A stretch of DNA of 64,000 bases from an uncultured Roseburia sp. (GTDB lineage Bacteria; Bacillota; Clostridia; Lachnospirales; Lachnospiraceae), in assembly GCA_947647505.1 (NCBI GenBank), contig CANSKO010000002.1:1-64000 (forward strand), read 5' to 3'. Under the pieces are notes generated by a model. That model had not been told where the DNA came from. It saw nothing but the letters and a program-made list of their open reading frames with translations, and searched no databases. This document shows, one piece after another, positions 48,249-58,136 of the stretch (the first letter of the stretch is position 1; each line of letters starts with the position of its first letter). The position numbers and the translations under genes were made by a program.

Positions 48249-50159
48249 ATGGGAAAAGAAGATTACAGCAAGGCATTTAAACTTGGAAAAAAAGACTATC
48301 AGACGCGCATGATGAAGGGCATGAAGCCGACGCTCCTCGTGCTGGACGACATTATGCCGGAGAAGGGATCGTATTCGGAGGAATCGCTTGGTCTGGTGCA
48401 GATTCCGATTGACCAGATTGCAGGGACGAAGACGGTTGGCAGGAGCAGCTCATTTGCGGGGAATTTTATGCCCATTCTGCGGGAAAGCACGGAATTTGCC
48501 GAGAAGTGGGTTATGCTCAGCACGAGCCATGTGGACGAAGGCATTCGCGATCCGATCAAAGCGTATGAATATATGAATCAGTTTTATGTTGAAGAAGGAA
48601 ATAAAAGAGTCAGCGTTATGAAATATTTTGGCGCCGTGTCGATTCCGGGAAACGTCATCCGCATTATCCCAAAGCGGACAGAAGAAAAGGAAAACAGAAT
48701 CTATTACGAATTTCTGGATTTTTACCGTGTGGCGCAGATCAATTACATATGGTTTTCGCAGCCGGGGAATTTTGCGAAGCTTGTAGAGGCGGTGGGGAAA
48801 GCGCCGGGCGAAATGTGGAGCGGCGAGGATAAGCTCAGGTTCAGCTCTCTGTACACGAAATTCAGGGCGGAGTATGAAGCAAAAGGCGGCGGAAAATTAA
48901 AGATTACGCCAGGCGACGCGTTTTTGTCTTTTATTACGCTCTACGGCTATGACGCTATGGAAGAAACAACGACAAATGATCTGAAAGCATTGATTGCAAA
49001 GAGCTGGGAAGAATTTGAGCTTCTGGAAGAGGAGCAGGAAATTGACCTGAAAATGAAGCCGACGCAGAAGAAAAAGTCGCTGCTTGATATACTGCACGCG
49101 CCTGTTCCGAAGAAGTTTAAAATTGCATTTATATATGAAAAGACGCCGGGAACTTCCGCGTGGACATATGCGCATGAGCTGGGGCGGCTGCACTTGGAGC
49201 AGCAGTTTCCCGAGGAAGTGGAAACGATCGCTTATGAAAACGGCACGCAGGAAAATATCGACGCGCTGCTGGAAGCGGCGATCGCAGAGGGCTGCAATCT
49301 GATTTTTACAACGACGCCGCCGTTTGTGCAGGCCAGCGTAAAAGCGGCGATTGCAAATCCAAAAGTAAAGATTGTAAACTGTTCTTTGAATACGTCGCAT
49401 CGCTATATTCGGACGTATTATTCCAGAATGTACGAGGCAAAATTTTTAATGGGCGCAATCGCCGGAGCGATGGCGGAGAACGGACGCCTGACATACATAG
49501 CGGATTATCCGATATATGGATCGATTGCCAATATCAATGCGTTTGCGCTGGGCGCGAAAATGATCAACCCGCGCGCGAAGGTCTTTCTGGAATGGTCTAC
49601 GAAAAAAGAAGCCGATATGGAAGACCGGATCAGAGAAAACGCTTCCTCCTGCGTATCTGGGAGGGATATAGTGATTCCGGAAGAAGCTTCCCGCTTTTTT
49701 GGGATTTATCATATCAAAGAAGGCCGTTCGAGAAATCTTGCGATGCCGCTGTGGCACTGGGGCAAATTTTATGAGCAGATGATCTGGGCGATCATTGAAG
49801 GAACCTGGAAATACGACGATGATCCGGCCGCTACAAAAGCGATTAATTACTGGTGGGGCATGTCGGAAGGCGTTATCGACGTAATCTGCTCCAAATATCT
49901 GCCGCTTGGCACGAAACGTCTGGTTGAGCTTTTAAAAGGCACGATCAGCTCAGAGATGTTCAATCCGTTTTCCGGCATATTATACTCGCAGTCCGGCATT
50001 GTGTTAAATAAGCCTGACGGAAGCCTTTCTTCAGAGGAAATCATGACGATGGACTGGCTGGCGGAAAATGTGATCGGTGAGATTCCAAGCAAAGAGGAGC
50101 TAAACGAACAGGCGACGCCCGTCATCAACCAGCAGGGCGTAAAGAAAAAGGAAGGGTAG
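48249..50159 (+). CDS. BMP/PnrA-like substrate-binding-domain protein with N-terminal ParB-like region, no signal peptide
   Basis: N-term …FYVEEGNKRVSVMKYFGA…; C-term KFKIAFIYEKTPGTSAWTYAHELGRLHLEQ…YEAKFLMGAIAGAMAENGRLTYIADYPIYGSIANINAFALGAK. Confidence 0.8.
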   Translation: MGKEDYSKAFKLGKKDYQTRMMKGMKPTLLVLDDIMPEKGSYSEESLGLVQIPIDQIAGTKTVGRSSSFAGNFMPILRESTEFAEKWVMLSTSHVDEGIRDPIKAYEYMNQFYVEEGNKRVSVMKYFGAVSIPGNVIRIIPKRTEEKENRIYYEFLDFYRVAQINYIWFSQPGNFAKLVEAVGKAPGEMWSGEDKLRFSSLYTKFRAEYEAKGGGKLKITPGDAFLSFITLYGYDAMEETTTNDLKALIAKSWEEFELLEEEQEIDLKMKPTQKKKSLLDILHAPVPKKFKIAFIYEKTPGTSAWTYAHELGRLHLEQQFPEEVETIAYENGTQENIDALLEAAIAEGCNLIFTTTPPFVQASVKAAIANPKVKIVNCSLNTSHRYIRTYYSRMYEAKFLMGAIAGAMAENGRLTYIADYPIYGSIANINAFALGAKMINPRAKVFLEWSTKKEADMEDRIRENASSCVSGRDIVIPEEASRFFGIYHIKEGRSRNLAMPLWHWGKFYEQMIWAIIEGTWKYDDDPAATKAINYWWGMSEGVIDVICSKYLPLGTKRLVELLKGTISSEMFNPFSGILYSQSGIVLNKPDGSLSSEEIMTMDWLAENVIGEIPSKEELNEQATPVINQQGVKKKEG

Positions 50160-50166
50160 CTTACGC

Positions 50167-50790
50167 ATGAAGATACTGGCGATTTCGGATGAAGAATCCA
50201 GATTTCTGTGGGAATTTTTTGACAAGAGCAAGCTGGAGGGGATTGACCTGATTATTTCCTGCGGCGATCTGGACCCGTATTACCTTTCCTTTCTGGCGAC
50301 GCTTTCATCGGTTCCCGTATTGTATGTGCATGGCAATCACGATAAGGCATATCAGAAGATACCGCCGGAGGGATGCATCTGCATCGAGGATCAGATCTAC
50401 GTGCATGAGGGCGTACGGATTCTGGGGCTGGGCGGTTCCATGCGCTACAGCCAGGGACCGCATCAGTATACGGAGTGGCAGATGCGGCAGCGTATGGCGA
50501 AGCTGAAATTAAAGCTTTTAAAAAAGCGCGGTTTTGACATTCTGGTTACGCATGCGCCGGCGTATCAGCTCAATGACGGAAGGGATCTGCCGCATCAGGG
50601 CTTTCAGACGTTTTTGAAGCTGATTGAAAAATACAGGCCGAAATTTTTCCTGCATGGGCATGTGCATTTATCGTATGGGCGAAATCATAAGAGATATGAT
50701 AAATATCAGGACACGCATGTTATCAATGCTTATGAGCGGTGCGTGTTTGACTATGAGGACGAGCATCCGGAGGAGGCGCTGTTTTATTGA
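50167..50790 (+). CDS. metallophosphoesterase
   Basis: SCGDLDPYYL, VHGNHDKAY, VTHAPAY, HGHVH. Confidence 0.93.
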   Translation: MKILAISDEESRFLWEFFDKSKLEGIDLIISCGDLDPYYLSFLATLSSVPVLYVHGNHDKAYQKIPPEGCICIEDQIYVHEGVRILGLGGSMRYSQGPHQYTEWQMRQRMAKLKLKLLKKRGFDILVTHAPAYQLNDGRDLPHQGFQTFLKLIEKYRPKFFLHGHVHLSYGRNHKRYDKYQDTHVINAYERCVFDYEDEHPEEALFY

Positions 50791-50866
50791 ACTGCGTTTG
50801 CAGAGCGCGCTGTCGTGAAGCGGACGCAGCGGGAACGATCATTGAAACGGGAAGATTGAAGTAAAT

Positions 50867-51043
50867 CTATCTGTTGATTTTCTGCATTTTCTTTATAATG
50901 GATTGCCAATACATGCGGTCTTTTAAGACCCGGATTACCGTAATGGTGGAATCCTCCACGACAAAGAAGATTATTGTTGATTTCATATCCAAGAGAGCAT
51001 CTTTGGATATTACGATTTTATATTTCTTTGGTTTTTCCGGCAT
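50867..51043 (-). pseudogene. RelE/ParE-family toxin, internally deleted
   Basis: Minus ORF MPEKPKKYKIVISKDALLDMK|STIIFFVVEDSTITVIRVLKDRMYWQSIIKKMQKINR*: start and end of a ParE-like toxin without the middle. Confidence 0.65.
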
Positions 51044-51213
51044 TATAGTTTGTCAATTTCCGCCCAAGCTTCATCGATTGTATAAACATCGTCTTTTTTC
51101 AGACTTTCTATTCCCTTGGAGAGTTCGTCATATAACGCGCCTATGGCTGCTTTTTCGGAATATTCCGTTTTAAGGATTTCCTGATTTCCGATTGCCTGTG
51201 CTGTAGGTGACAT
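51043..51213 (-). CDS. putative antitoxin paired with ParE-like remnant
   Basis: Minus ORF MSPTAQAIGNQEILKTEYSEKAAIGALYDELSKGIESLKKDDVYTIDEAWAEIDKL*, stop overlapping toxin start (TAATG). Confidence 0.6.
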   Translation of the reverse strand: MSPTAQAIGNQEILKTEYSEKAAIGALYDELSKGIESLKKDDVYTIDEAWAEIDKL

Positions 51214-51584
51214 AGCATCACTTCCTTTTGATTGTTAATTTCCGCGAACAATGAGCCAGGCAGAGGCGTTTACGCACATATTTGACGAATGTTGCGAAAG
51301 TAAATAATTCTGTGCTTTTATAGAATTATTTACTCTATTATACGGTATTTAGAATTGGATTATCAACAGATTTATTTTCAATTAATTTATAATATTTTTA
51401 AATGGATATTATGGTATCCTGATAATGATTCAAAAAAATGTGGGTATGCGTCTTAGTGATTGTGTTTTGCGTGTTCCAATGCACTGCAATGTTCCCGGTT
51501 TGCTTCCGGAATACGGGCGTTGTATTTCGGGGCGTTTTTGCCGGAAAAGGGAAGCGTATCTTAGAACAGGAGAGAGAGGTCTGT

Positions 51585-51890
51585 ATGAAAAACAGAATTT
51601 CAGATGAGACGGTTGCATATATAGGGATTCTGGCAAAGCTGGAGCTTTCGGAGGAAGAGAGGAAGCGCGCCGGAAACGATATGGCGAATATGCTGGATTA
51701 TATGGATAAGCTGAAGGAACTGGATACGTCAGGCGTTGCGCCGACATCCCATCTTTTTCCGACAGAAAATGTGTTTCGCGAGGATATTGTGACAAATGGA
51801 GACGGTCAGAAAGATGCGCTTTTTAATGCCCCTGCGAAAAAGGAGCATGGATTTCTGGCGCCGAAGACGATTGGAATGGAGGAAGGCTGA
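51585..51890 (+). CDS. gatC: Asp-tRNA(Asn)/Glu-tRNA(Gln) amidotransferase subunit C
   Basis: ISDETVAYIGILAKLELSEEERKRAGNDMANMLDYMDKLKELDTSGVAPTSH. Confidence 0.93.
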   Translation: MKNRISDETVAYIGILAKLELSEEERKRAGNDMANMLDYMDKLKELDTSGVAPTSHLFPTENVFREDIVTNGDGQKDALFNAPAKKEHGFLAPKTIGMEEG

Positions 51891-53338
51891 TGGGGCTGAT
51901 GCAATATGGCGCCCTTGCGCTTGGGAAAAAGATACGGAAAAAAGAAGCGTCCGTTCTGGAAGCGGTTACAGAGGCGCTTGACGCCATACAGGAAAAAGAG
52001 AACGTGATTCACAGCTTTGTGACGCTTTCGGACACGTACGCCTTAAAACGCGCGAAAGAAGTGCAGAAGCAAATAGACGACGGGACGCTTGTCAGCCCTT
52101 TGGCCGGCGTTCCTGTAGCAGTCAAAGACAATCTTTGTACGAGAGGGATTCGCACGACCTGCGGATCGAAAATGCTGGAGCATTTTGTGCCGGCCTATAC
52201 GGCGGAGGCGGTGAGCCGTCTGGAAAACGCCGGCGCCATTGTGATCGGAAAGACGAATATGGATGAATTTGCAATGGGCAGCACGACGGAGACGTCGTAT
52301 TTTGGGGCAACCAGAAATCCCTGGAATCAGGAGCATGTGCCCGGCGGCTCTTCCGGCGGCTCGTGTGCCGCAGTCGCCGCGCAGGAATGTCCCTGCGCGC
52401 TTGGCTCCGATACGGGCGGCTCGATTCGCCAGCCCGCGGCATTTTGCGGCGTAACGGGCATAAAGCCTACGTATGGCACGGTATCCCGTTATGGACTCGT
52501 TGCGTATGGCTCCTCGCTCGATCAGATCGGTCCGATTGCGCGGGACGTCTCAGACTGCGCGGCCGTTCTTGAGGCGATTGCCGCATGGGATCAAAAAGAC
52601 GCGACTTCGATTGCAAGGCGGGATATGGATGTTACGGCTGCGCTGGTTGACGATGTCAGAGGAATGAAGATCGGAATTCCCAAAGCCTATTTTGGCGGGG
52701 GACTGAATCGGGAAGTAAAAGAAGCCGTGCTTGCCGCGGCGGAAACATTAAAGGAGAAGGGAGCCATAACGGAGGAATTTGAATTTGACCTTGCCGAATA
52801 TGCGCTCCCCGCCTATTATGTGATTGCCTGCGCCGAAGCCAGCTCCAATCTGGCCCGCTTTGACGGCGTTCGGTACGGCTATCGCGCCAGCGGATATGAA
52901 GGTCTGCACGCCATGTATAAAAAGAGCCGTTCCGAGGGATTTGGTCCGGAAGTGAAACGACGGATTATGCTGGGAGCCTTTGTCTTAAGCGCCGGGTATT
53001 ACGACGCTTATTATCTGAAAGCGCTGCGCGTAAAAACGCTGATCAAGCGGGAATTTGATCAGGCGTTTGAACGTTACGACGCGATTCTTGCTCCGGCGGC
53101 TCCCACGACGGCTCCCAGAGTGGGAAGCAGCCTTTCCGATCCCATGCAGATGTATCTGGGCGATCTGTATACGGTTTCTGCAAATCTGGCAGGGCTTCCG
53201 GCCATTTCCGTTCCCTGCGGACGAGATCAAAACGGACTTCCAATCGGCCTGCAGCTGATCGGAGACTGCTTTCAGGAGAAAAAAATCATTCGCACAGCCT
53301 ATGCATATGAGCAGAGCAGAAAGGAGTGGGACGCATGA
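51890..53338 (+). CDS. gatA: Asp-tRNA(Asn)/Glu-tRNA(Gln) amidotransferase subunit A
   Basis: GVPVAVKDNLCTRGIRTTCGSKML…GGSSGGSCAAVAAQECPCALGSDTGGSIRQPAAFCG. Confidence 0.97.
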   Translation: MGLMQYGALALGKKIRKKEASVLEAVTEALDAIQEKENVIHSFVTLSDTYALKRAKEVQKQIDDGTLVSPLAGVPVAVKDNLCTRGIRTTCGSKMLEHFVPAYTAEAVSRLENAGAIVIGKTNMDEFAMGSTTETSYFGATRNPWNQEHVPGGSSGGSCAAVAAQECPCALGSDTGGSIRQPAAFCGVTGIKPTYGTVSRYGLVAYGSSLDQIGPIARDVSDCAAVLEAIAAWDQKDATSIARRDMDVTAALVDDVRGMKIGIPKAYFGGGLNREVKEAVLAAAETLKEKGAITEEFEFDLAEYALPAYYVIACAEASSNLARFDGVRYGYRASGYEGLHAMYKKSRSEGFGPEVKRRIMLGAFVLSAGYYDAYYLKALRVKTLIKREFDQAFERYDAILAPAAPTTAPRVGSSLSDPMQMYLGDLYTVSANLAGLPAISVPCGRDQNGLPIGLQLIGDCFQEKKIIRTAYAYEQSRKEWDA

Positions 53339-54774
53339 GCGGGCAGTATGAAACGGTCATCGGGCTTGAGGTGCATGTGGAGCTTGCGACAGAGACAAAA
53401 ATCTTCTGCGGCTGTTCGACGGCGTTTGGCGGCACGCCCAATGCGCATACGTGTCCGGTCTGCACCGGTATGCCGGGCGCGCTTCCGACGCTGAACCGAA
53501 AGGCAGTCGAGCATGCGATCGCCGTCGGGCTTGCAACGAATTGTGAGATTACAAAGGACTGTAAATTTGACCGCAAACATTATTTTTATCCGGATAATCC
53601 GCAGAATTATCAGATTTCACAGCTCTACCTTCCGATCTGCCGCAACGGAAGCGTCGCAATCGAAACGGAAGGCGGCGGAAAAAAACAGATCGGCATTCAT
53701 GAAATCCATATGGAAGAAGACGCCGGAAAGCTGGTGCATGATGAAGTGGAAAATTGTTCGATCATAGATTTTAACCGCTCCGGCGTGCCGTTGATTGAGA
53801 TTGTGTCGGAGCCGGATATGCGTTCGGCAGAGGAAGTGATCGCGTATCTGGAGAAGCTGAGGCTGATGATTCAGTATCTTGGCGCGTCCGACTGTAAATT
53901 GCAGGAGGGTTCGATGCGTGTGGACGTCAATCTTTCGGTTCGCAGAGCGGGCAGCGCAGCGTATGGCACGCGAACGGAGATGAAAAATCTCAATTCATTT
54001 AAAGCGATTACAAGGGCGATTGCGCAGGAAGCAGGCCGGCAGACAAAACGTCTCGCATCAGGAATGTGCGTTGTGCAGGAAACAAGACGGTGGGATGATG
54101 CAAACGAAAGATCGTATGCGATGCGTTCCAAAGAGGATGCGCAGGATTACCGCTATTTCCCGGACCCGGATCTTGCGCCTGTGCATATAAGCGATGCATG
54201 GATCGAAGAAATTCGGGCCAGACAGCCAGAATTTCGCACAGAAAAGATAGCGCGCTATCAGCGCGTATACAAGCTTCCGCTTTATGACGCAGAGGTTTTG
54301 ACGGAGACGAAAGAAATGGCGGACTTTTTTGAAGCGGTCGCAGCCGTCAGCGGAAAACCCAAAAAAGCGTCAAACTGGCTGATGGGCGAGACGATGCGCC
54401 TGTTAAAAGAAAATGGAATGGAAGCGGGAGAAATTCGTTTTTGTGCGCAGCATCTGGCAAAGCTGATTGCGCTTGTGGATGATGGGACGATCAGTGGGCC
54501 GGTGGCAAAAGAAGTGTTTGCAAAGATGTTTGACACGGATATCGATCCCGAACGCTACGTGGAAGAAAATGGCTTAAAAACCGTACACGATCAGGACGCG
54601 CTGCGGGATGCGCTGATGCAGGCGCTAAACGACAATCCAAAGTCCGTAGAAGATTATCGGAACGGAAAAGAAAAGGCGCTGGGCTTTCTCGTCGGACAGA
54701 CGATGAAGGCGATGCAGGGAAAAGCCAATCCGAAGATGGCGCTTGCGCTTTTAAAAGAAATTTTATCAGAATAG
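53335..54774 (+). CDS. gatB: Asp-tRNA(Asn)/Glu-tRNA(Gln) amidotransferase subunit B
   Basis: YETVIGLEVHVELATETKIFCGCSTAFG…; start overlaps gatA stop (ATGA). Confidence 0.97.
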   Translation: MSGQYETVIGLEVHVELATETKIFCGCSTAFGGTPNAHTCPVCTGMPGALPTLNRKAVEHAIAVGLATNCEITKDCKFDRKHYFYPDNPQNYQISQLYLPICRNGSVAIETEGGGKKQIGIHEIHMEEDAGKLVHDEVENCSIIDFNRSGVPLIEIVSEPDMRSAEEVIAYLEKLRLMIQYLGASDCKLQEGSMRVDVNLSVRRAGSAAYGTRTEMKNLNSFKAITRAIAQEAGRQTKRLASGMCVVQETRRWDDANERSYAMRSKEDAQDYRYFPDPDLAPVHISDAWIEEIRARQPEFRTEKIARYQRVYKLPLYDAEVLTETKEMADFFEAVAAVSGKPKKASNWLMGETMRLLKENGMEAGEIRFCAQHLAKLIALVDDGTISGPVAKEVFAKMFDTDIDPERYVEENGLKTVHDQDALRDALMQALNDNPKSVEDYRNGKEKALGFLVGQTMKAMQGKANPKMALALLKEILSE

Positions 54775-54874
54775 ACCAATATTCTTTCGTTTTACCACTT
54801 TTTTCCACAAATTGTAGAAAAAATGTGGAAAACCTGAAAAAACATGAAATATATATAAAAAATTTTAAAATGCA

Positions 54875-54903
54875 TTGAGAATTCCGGCAGAATATTTTAT
54901 ACT
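54875..54903 (+). promoter_or_regulatory. sigma70/A promoter for clpX
   Basis: TTGAGA - 17 nt - TATACT, followed by leader hairpin CGCAAAAGC…GCTTTTGCG. Confidence 0.55.
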
Positions 54904-54975
54904 TTGTATGTTATAAACGCAAAAGCCGTCTGTTTTCAGCTTTTGCGCGATACATAAAAAGGAGAATGAGATGCC

Positions 54976-56403
54976 ATGTCCAGACAGGATTTTTATGAAG
55001 TGGAACCGGCGGAGGAAGCGGAAGCTGCATCCGAATCCGTAGAAGATCCGGAAGAATACGAACAGGTCTGTTATCTCTGCCGCAGACCGGAACGCGTGGC
55101 GGGGAAGATGATACGGATACCGAACGATATCAGCATCTGCCAGGACTGCATGCAGAAGACGTTTGACGCAATGAACGCTTTTTCGGCTGACGATCTGCCA
55201 AAGAACGGCAAGATGCCCAATATTGGCATGATCAACCTTGCCGATTTACAGGGATTTGCGCCATTTCAGCAGAAAATAAAAAAACCCAAAAAAGAAGAGA
55301 AAGAAAAAAAGGCGGCGCCTGCGCTCGATATGCATGCGATTCCCGCGCCGCATAAGATTAAGGCAAGCCTGGATGATTATATCGTAGGGCAGGAGCATGC
55401 CAAGAAAGTGGTGTCTGTCGCCGTATACAATCATTACAAACGCATCGCGTCTGACGCAAAGGACGGCGTTGAAATTGAAAAATCAAATATGCTGATGATT
55501 GGTCCGACCGGCTGCGGCAAGACATATATGGTAAAGACGCTTGCCAGGCTTTTGAACGTGCCGCTTGCGATTACGGACGCGACCTCCCTGACGGAAGCCG
55601 GCTATATCGGTGATGATATTGAAAGCGTCGTAAGCAAGCTTCTGGCCGCTGCGGACAACGATGTGGAGCGTGCGGAGCATGGCATTATTTTTATTGATGA
55701 AATTGATAAAATCGCCAAAAAGCGAAACGCGAATCAAAGGGACGTCAGCGGGGAGTCGGTACAGCAGGGAATGTTAAAGCTGTTGGAGGGCTCGGAGGTG
55801 GAAGTTCCTGTCGGAGCGAGCAGCAAAAATGCAATGGTGCCGATGGTAACAGTCAATACGGCCAATATTTTGTTTATCTGCGGCGGCGCGTTTCCAGACT
55901 TGGAAGAGATCATCAAAGAACGCCTGAACAAAGAGGCGTCGATTGGATTCAGGGCGGATTTAAAGGACAAGTATGACGGCGACGAGAATCTTTTGTCAAA
56001 AGTCTTGGTGGAGGATGTGCGCAAATACGGAATGATACCGGAATTTCTGGGCCGCATGCCGATTTTGTTTTCGCTTGAGGCGTTGACGGAGGAGATGCTG
56101 ATGCGCGTTCTTGCAGAGCCGAAAAATGCAATTATCAGGCAGTACCAGAAGCTTTTGGCGATGGATGAGGTAAAGCTGGAATTTGAAGAGGGCGCGCTGC
56201 GCTTGATCGCCGCAAAAGCCAGAGAAAAGAAAGTAGGCGCGCGTGCGCTGCGTGCGATTCTGGAAGAGTTTATGCTGGATATTATGTATGAAATTCCAAA
56301 AGACGATGAAATTGGCGTTGTCACGATTACAAAAGATTACATCGAAGGCACGGGGGGACCGGTGATTACGATGCGGCAGGGCATATTGGGCCTTTCGGGG
56401 TAA
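54976..56403 (+). CDS. clpX: ATP-dependent Clp protease ATP-binding subunit ClpX
   Basis: Zinc domain CYLCRR…ICQDC; GPTGCGKTYMVKTLARLLNVPLAITDATSLTEAGYIGDDIESV. Confidence 0.93.
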   Translation: MSRQDFYEVEPAEEAEAASESVEDPEEYEQVCYLCRRPERVAGKMIRIPNDISICQDCMQKTFDAMNAFSADDLPKNGKMPNIGMINLADLQGFAPFQQKIKKPKKEEKEKKAAPALDMHAIPAPHKIKASLDDYIVGQEHAKKVVSVAVYNHYKRIASDAKDGVEIEKSNMLMIGPTGCGKTYMVKTLARLLNVPLAITDATSLTEAGYIGDDIESVVSKLLAAADNDVERAEHGIIFIDEIDKIAKKRNANQRDVSGESVQQGMLKLLEGSEVEVPVGASSKNAMVPMVTVNTANILFICGGAFPDLEEIIKERLNKEASIGFRADLKDKYDGDENLLSKVLVEDVRKYGMIPEFLGRMPILFSLEALTEEMLMRVLAEPKNAIIRQYQKLLAMDEVKLEFEEGALRLIAAKAREKKVGARALRAILEEFMLDIMYEIPKDDEIGVVTITKDYIEGTGGPVITMRQGILGLSG

Positions 56404-56438
56404 TATACTGTTAAAAATAAGCAGACGGACGGAAATGA

Positions 56439-58118
56439 ATGGATTGCAGTGAAGCAGTATATTCCAATGAGTATTACGATCTGATCGGCAACATTGTAAC
56501 GCTGGAGCCGGGGCTGCGCAATATATGCAGGCAGGATATTGCAGACCGCTATGCGGTATATTATCTGAACCGGGACAGCGTTCCGCCGATGTCGGTCGGC
56601 ACCTATAAATATATTAATATTCCAAAATGTTTTACAATATTAGATCAGAGAGCGCTGGAGATCAGCGGGATTACAAGGGTGCAGACGCAGCGCAATCTGG
56701 ATTTGAAGGGAAATGGCATCCTGATTGGCTTTCTGGATACCGGTATCGCATATGAAAACAGCGCGTTTCGCAATACGGACGGCAGCACCCGGATTGCTGC
56801 AATCTGGGATCAGACGCGAAGCGACGGGCCGCACCCAAAAGGCTTTATTTATGGAACGGAATATACGAAAGAAGAAATTGACTATGCGCTGCGGCAGCAA
56901 AATCCCCGGGATTATGTGCCGCAGCGGGATGAAATCGGACATGGGACGATGCTTGCGTCCATTGCGGCCGGAAGCGAGGATATGGAGAACGATTTTATTG
57001 GCGCCGCGCCATACGCAGATCTGGCTGTTGTCAAATTAAAGCCGGCGAAACAGTATCTGCGGGATTTCTATTATATTCGGGAGGATGCCGTCGCGTATCA
57101 GGAGAATGATATTTTTACAGCTCTTGAATATTTAGACAGGCTGGCTGACCAGCGTGGGCAGCCGCTTGTGCTTTGCATCGGGCTTGGAACGAATCAGGGA
57201 CATCGCGGCAGTGGAGGCAGACTGACGTCCTACCTGGACGATCTTGCGTCCAAATACCGTCGGGGCGTCTGTATTGCGGTGGGAGACGAGGCGACGGAAC
57301 GGCATCATTTTTATGGCAACCTTATGACAGAGGCTTCGGAAAAAGTGGAGGTCAATGTAACAGAGGATATGCGGGGCTTTATCGTGGAATTGTGGGGACA
57401 TTCCTCGGATTTGTTTGCCGTTTCGATGACGTCTCCAACGGGCGAAGTGTTGCAGCGGGTTGCCGTGTGGAACGGGCAGCAGCAGAGGCAGCATTTTCTT
57501 CTGGAAAATACAAGGGTCGTCATCAACTACCAGCTGGGTTCGGAGCGGAGCAGGGAACAGTTAATCCATATTGATTTTGAACGCCCGGTCAAAGGGCTGT
57601 GGGTGATTGAAGTCTTTCCTTACCGCATTTCGGACGGCGGCTTTAATATGTATCTTCCGATCTCGGATTTTCTGGAAGCGGAAGTCTATTTTGTGCGCTC
57701 CAATCCGGATATGACGCTGACGGTGCCGTCAAGCGCGAAGCTGCCAATGGCAACGGGCGGATACAATTCGCTTTCGGATGGCATTTATATTGAATCCGGC
57801 AGAGGCTATACGATGGACGGCGATATCAAGCCGGATTATGCCGCGCCTGCCGTCAATGTTCTGACGCAAAACCAGTTTGGACAGTACGCCAGCATGACGG
57901 GAACGTGCGCTTCGGTGGCGCTTTCTGCGGGCGCGTGCGCGCTGTTGATGGAATGGAATCTTTCTTATATTGACAATCGAACGGTCAATTCCATCGAACT
58001 GCGCAACCAGGTTATCAATGGCACGCGTAAAATGCCAAATCAGCTGTATCCAAACCGGGAAGAGGGATTTGGGCGGCTGGATATTTATCAGAGCATATTG
58101 AATATGCGGAATATGTAA
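56439..58118 (+). CDS. S8 family peptidase, clostridial Csp-like, with S-to-C at the nucleophile motif
   Basis: GFLDTGIAY (Asp), EIGHGTMLASIAAG (His), MTGTCASVALSAGACALLMEW where GTS(M/A)A is expected. Confidence 0.85.
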   Translation: MDCSEAVYSNEYYDLIGNIVTLEPGLRNICRQDIADRYAVYYLNRDSVPPMSVGTYKYINIPKCFTILDQRALEISGITRVQTQRNLDLKGNGILIGFLDTGIAYENSAFRNTDGSTRIAAIWDQTRSDGPHPKGFIYGTEYTKEEIDYALRQQNPRDYVPQRDEIGHGTMLASIAAGSEDMENDFIGAAPYADLAVVKLKPAKQYLRDFYYIREDAVAYQENDIFTALEYLDRLADQRGQPLVLCIGLGTNQGHRGSGGRLTSYLDDLASKYRRGVCIAVGDEATERHHFYGNLMTEASEKVEVNVTEDMRGFIVELWGHSSDLFAVSMTSPTGEVLQRVAVWNGQQQRQHFLLENTRVVINYQLGSERSREQLIHIDFERPVKGLWVIEVFPYRISDGGFNMYLPISDFLEAEVYFVRSNPDMTLTVPSSAKLPMATGGYNSLSDGIYIESGRGYTMDGDIKPDYAAPAVNVLTQNQFGQYASMTGTCASVALSAGACALLMEWNLSYIDNRTVNSIELRNQVINGTRKMPNQLYPNREEGFGRLDIYQSILNMRNM

Positions 58119-58136
58119 AACAAAGGAGACATACAG

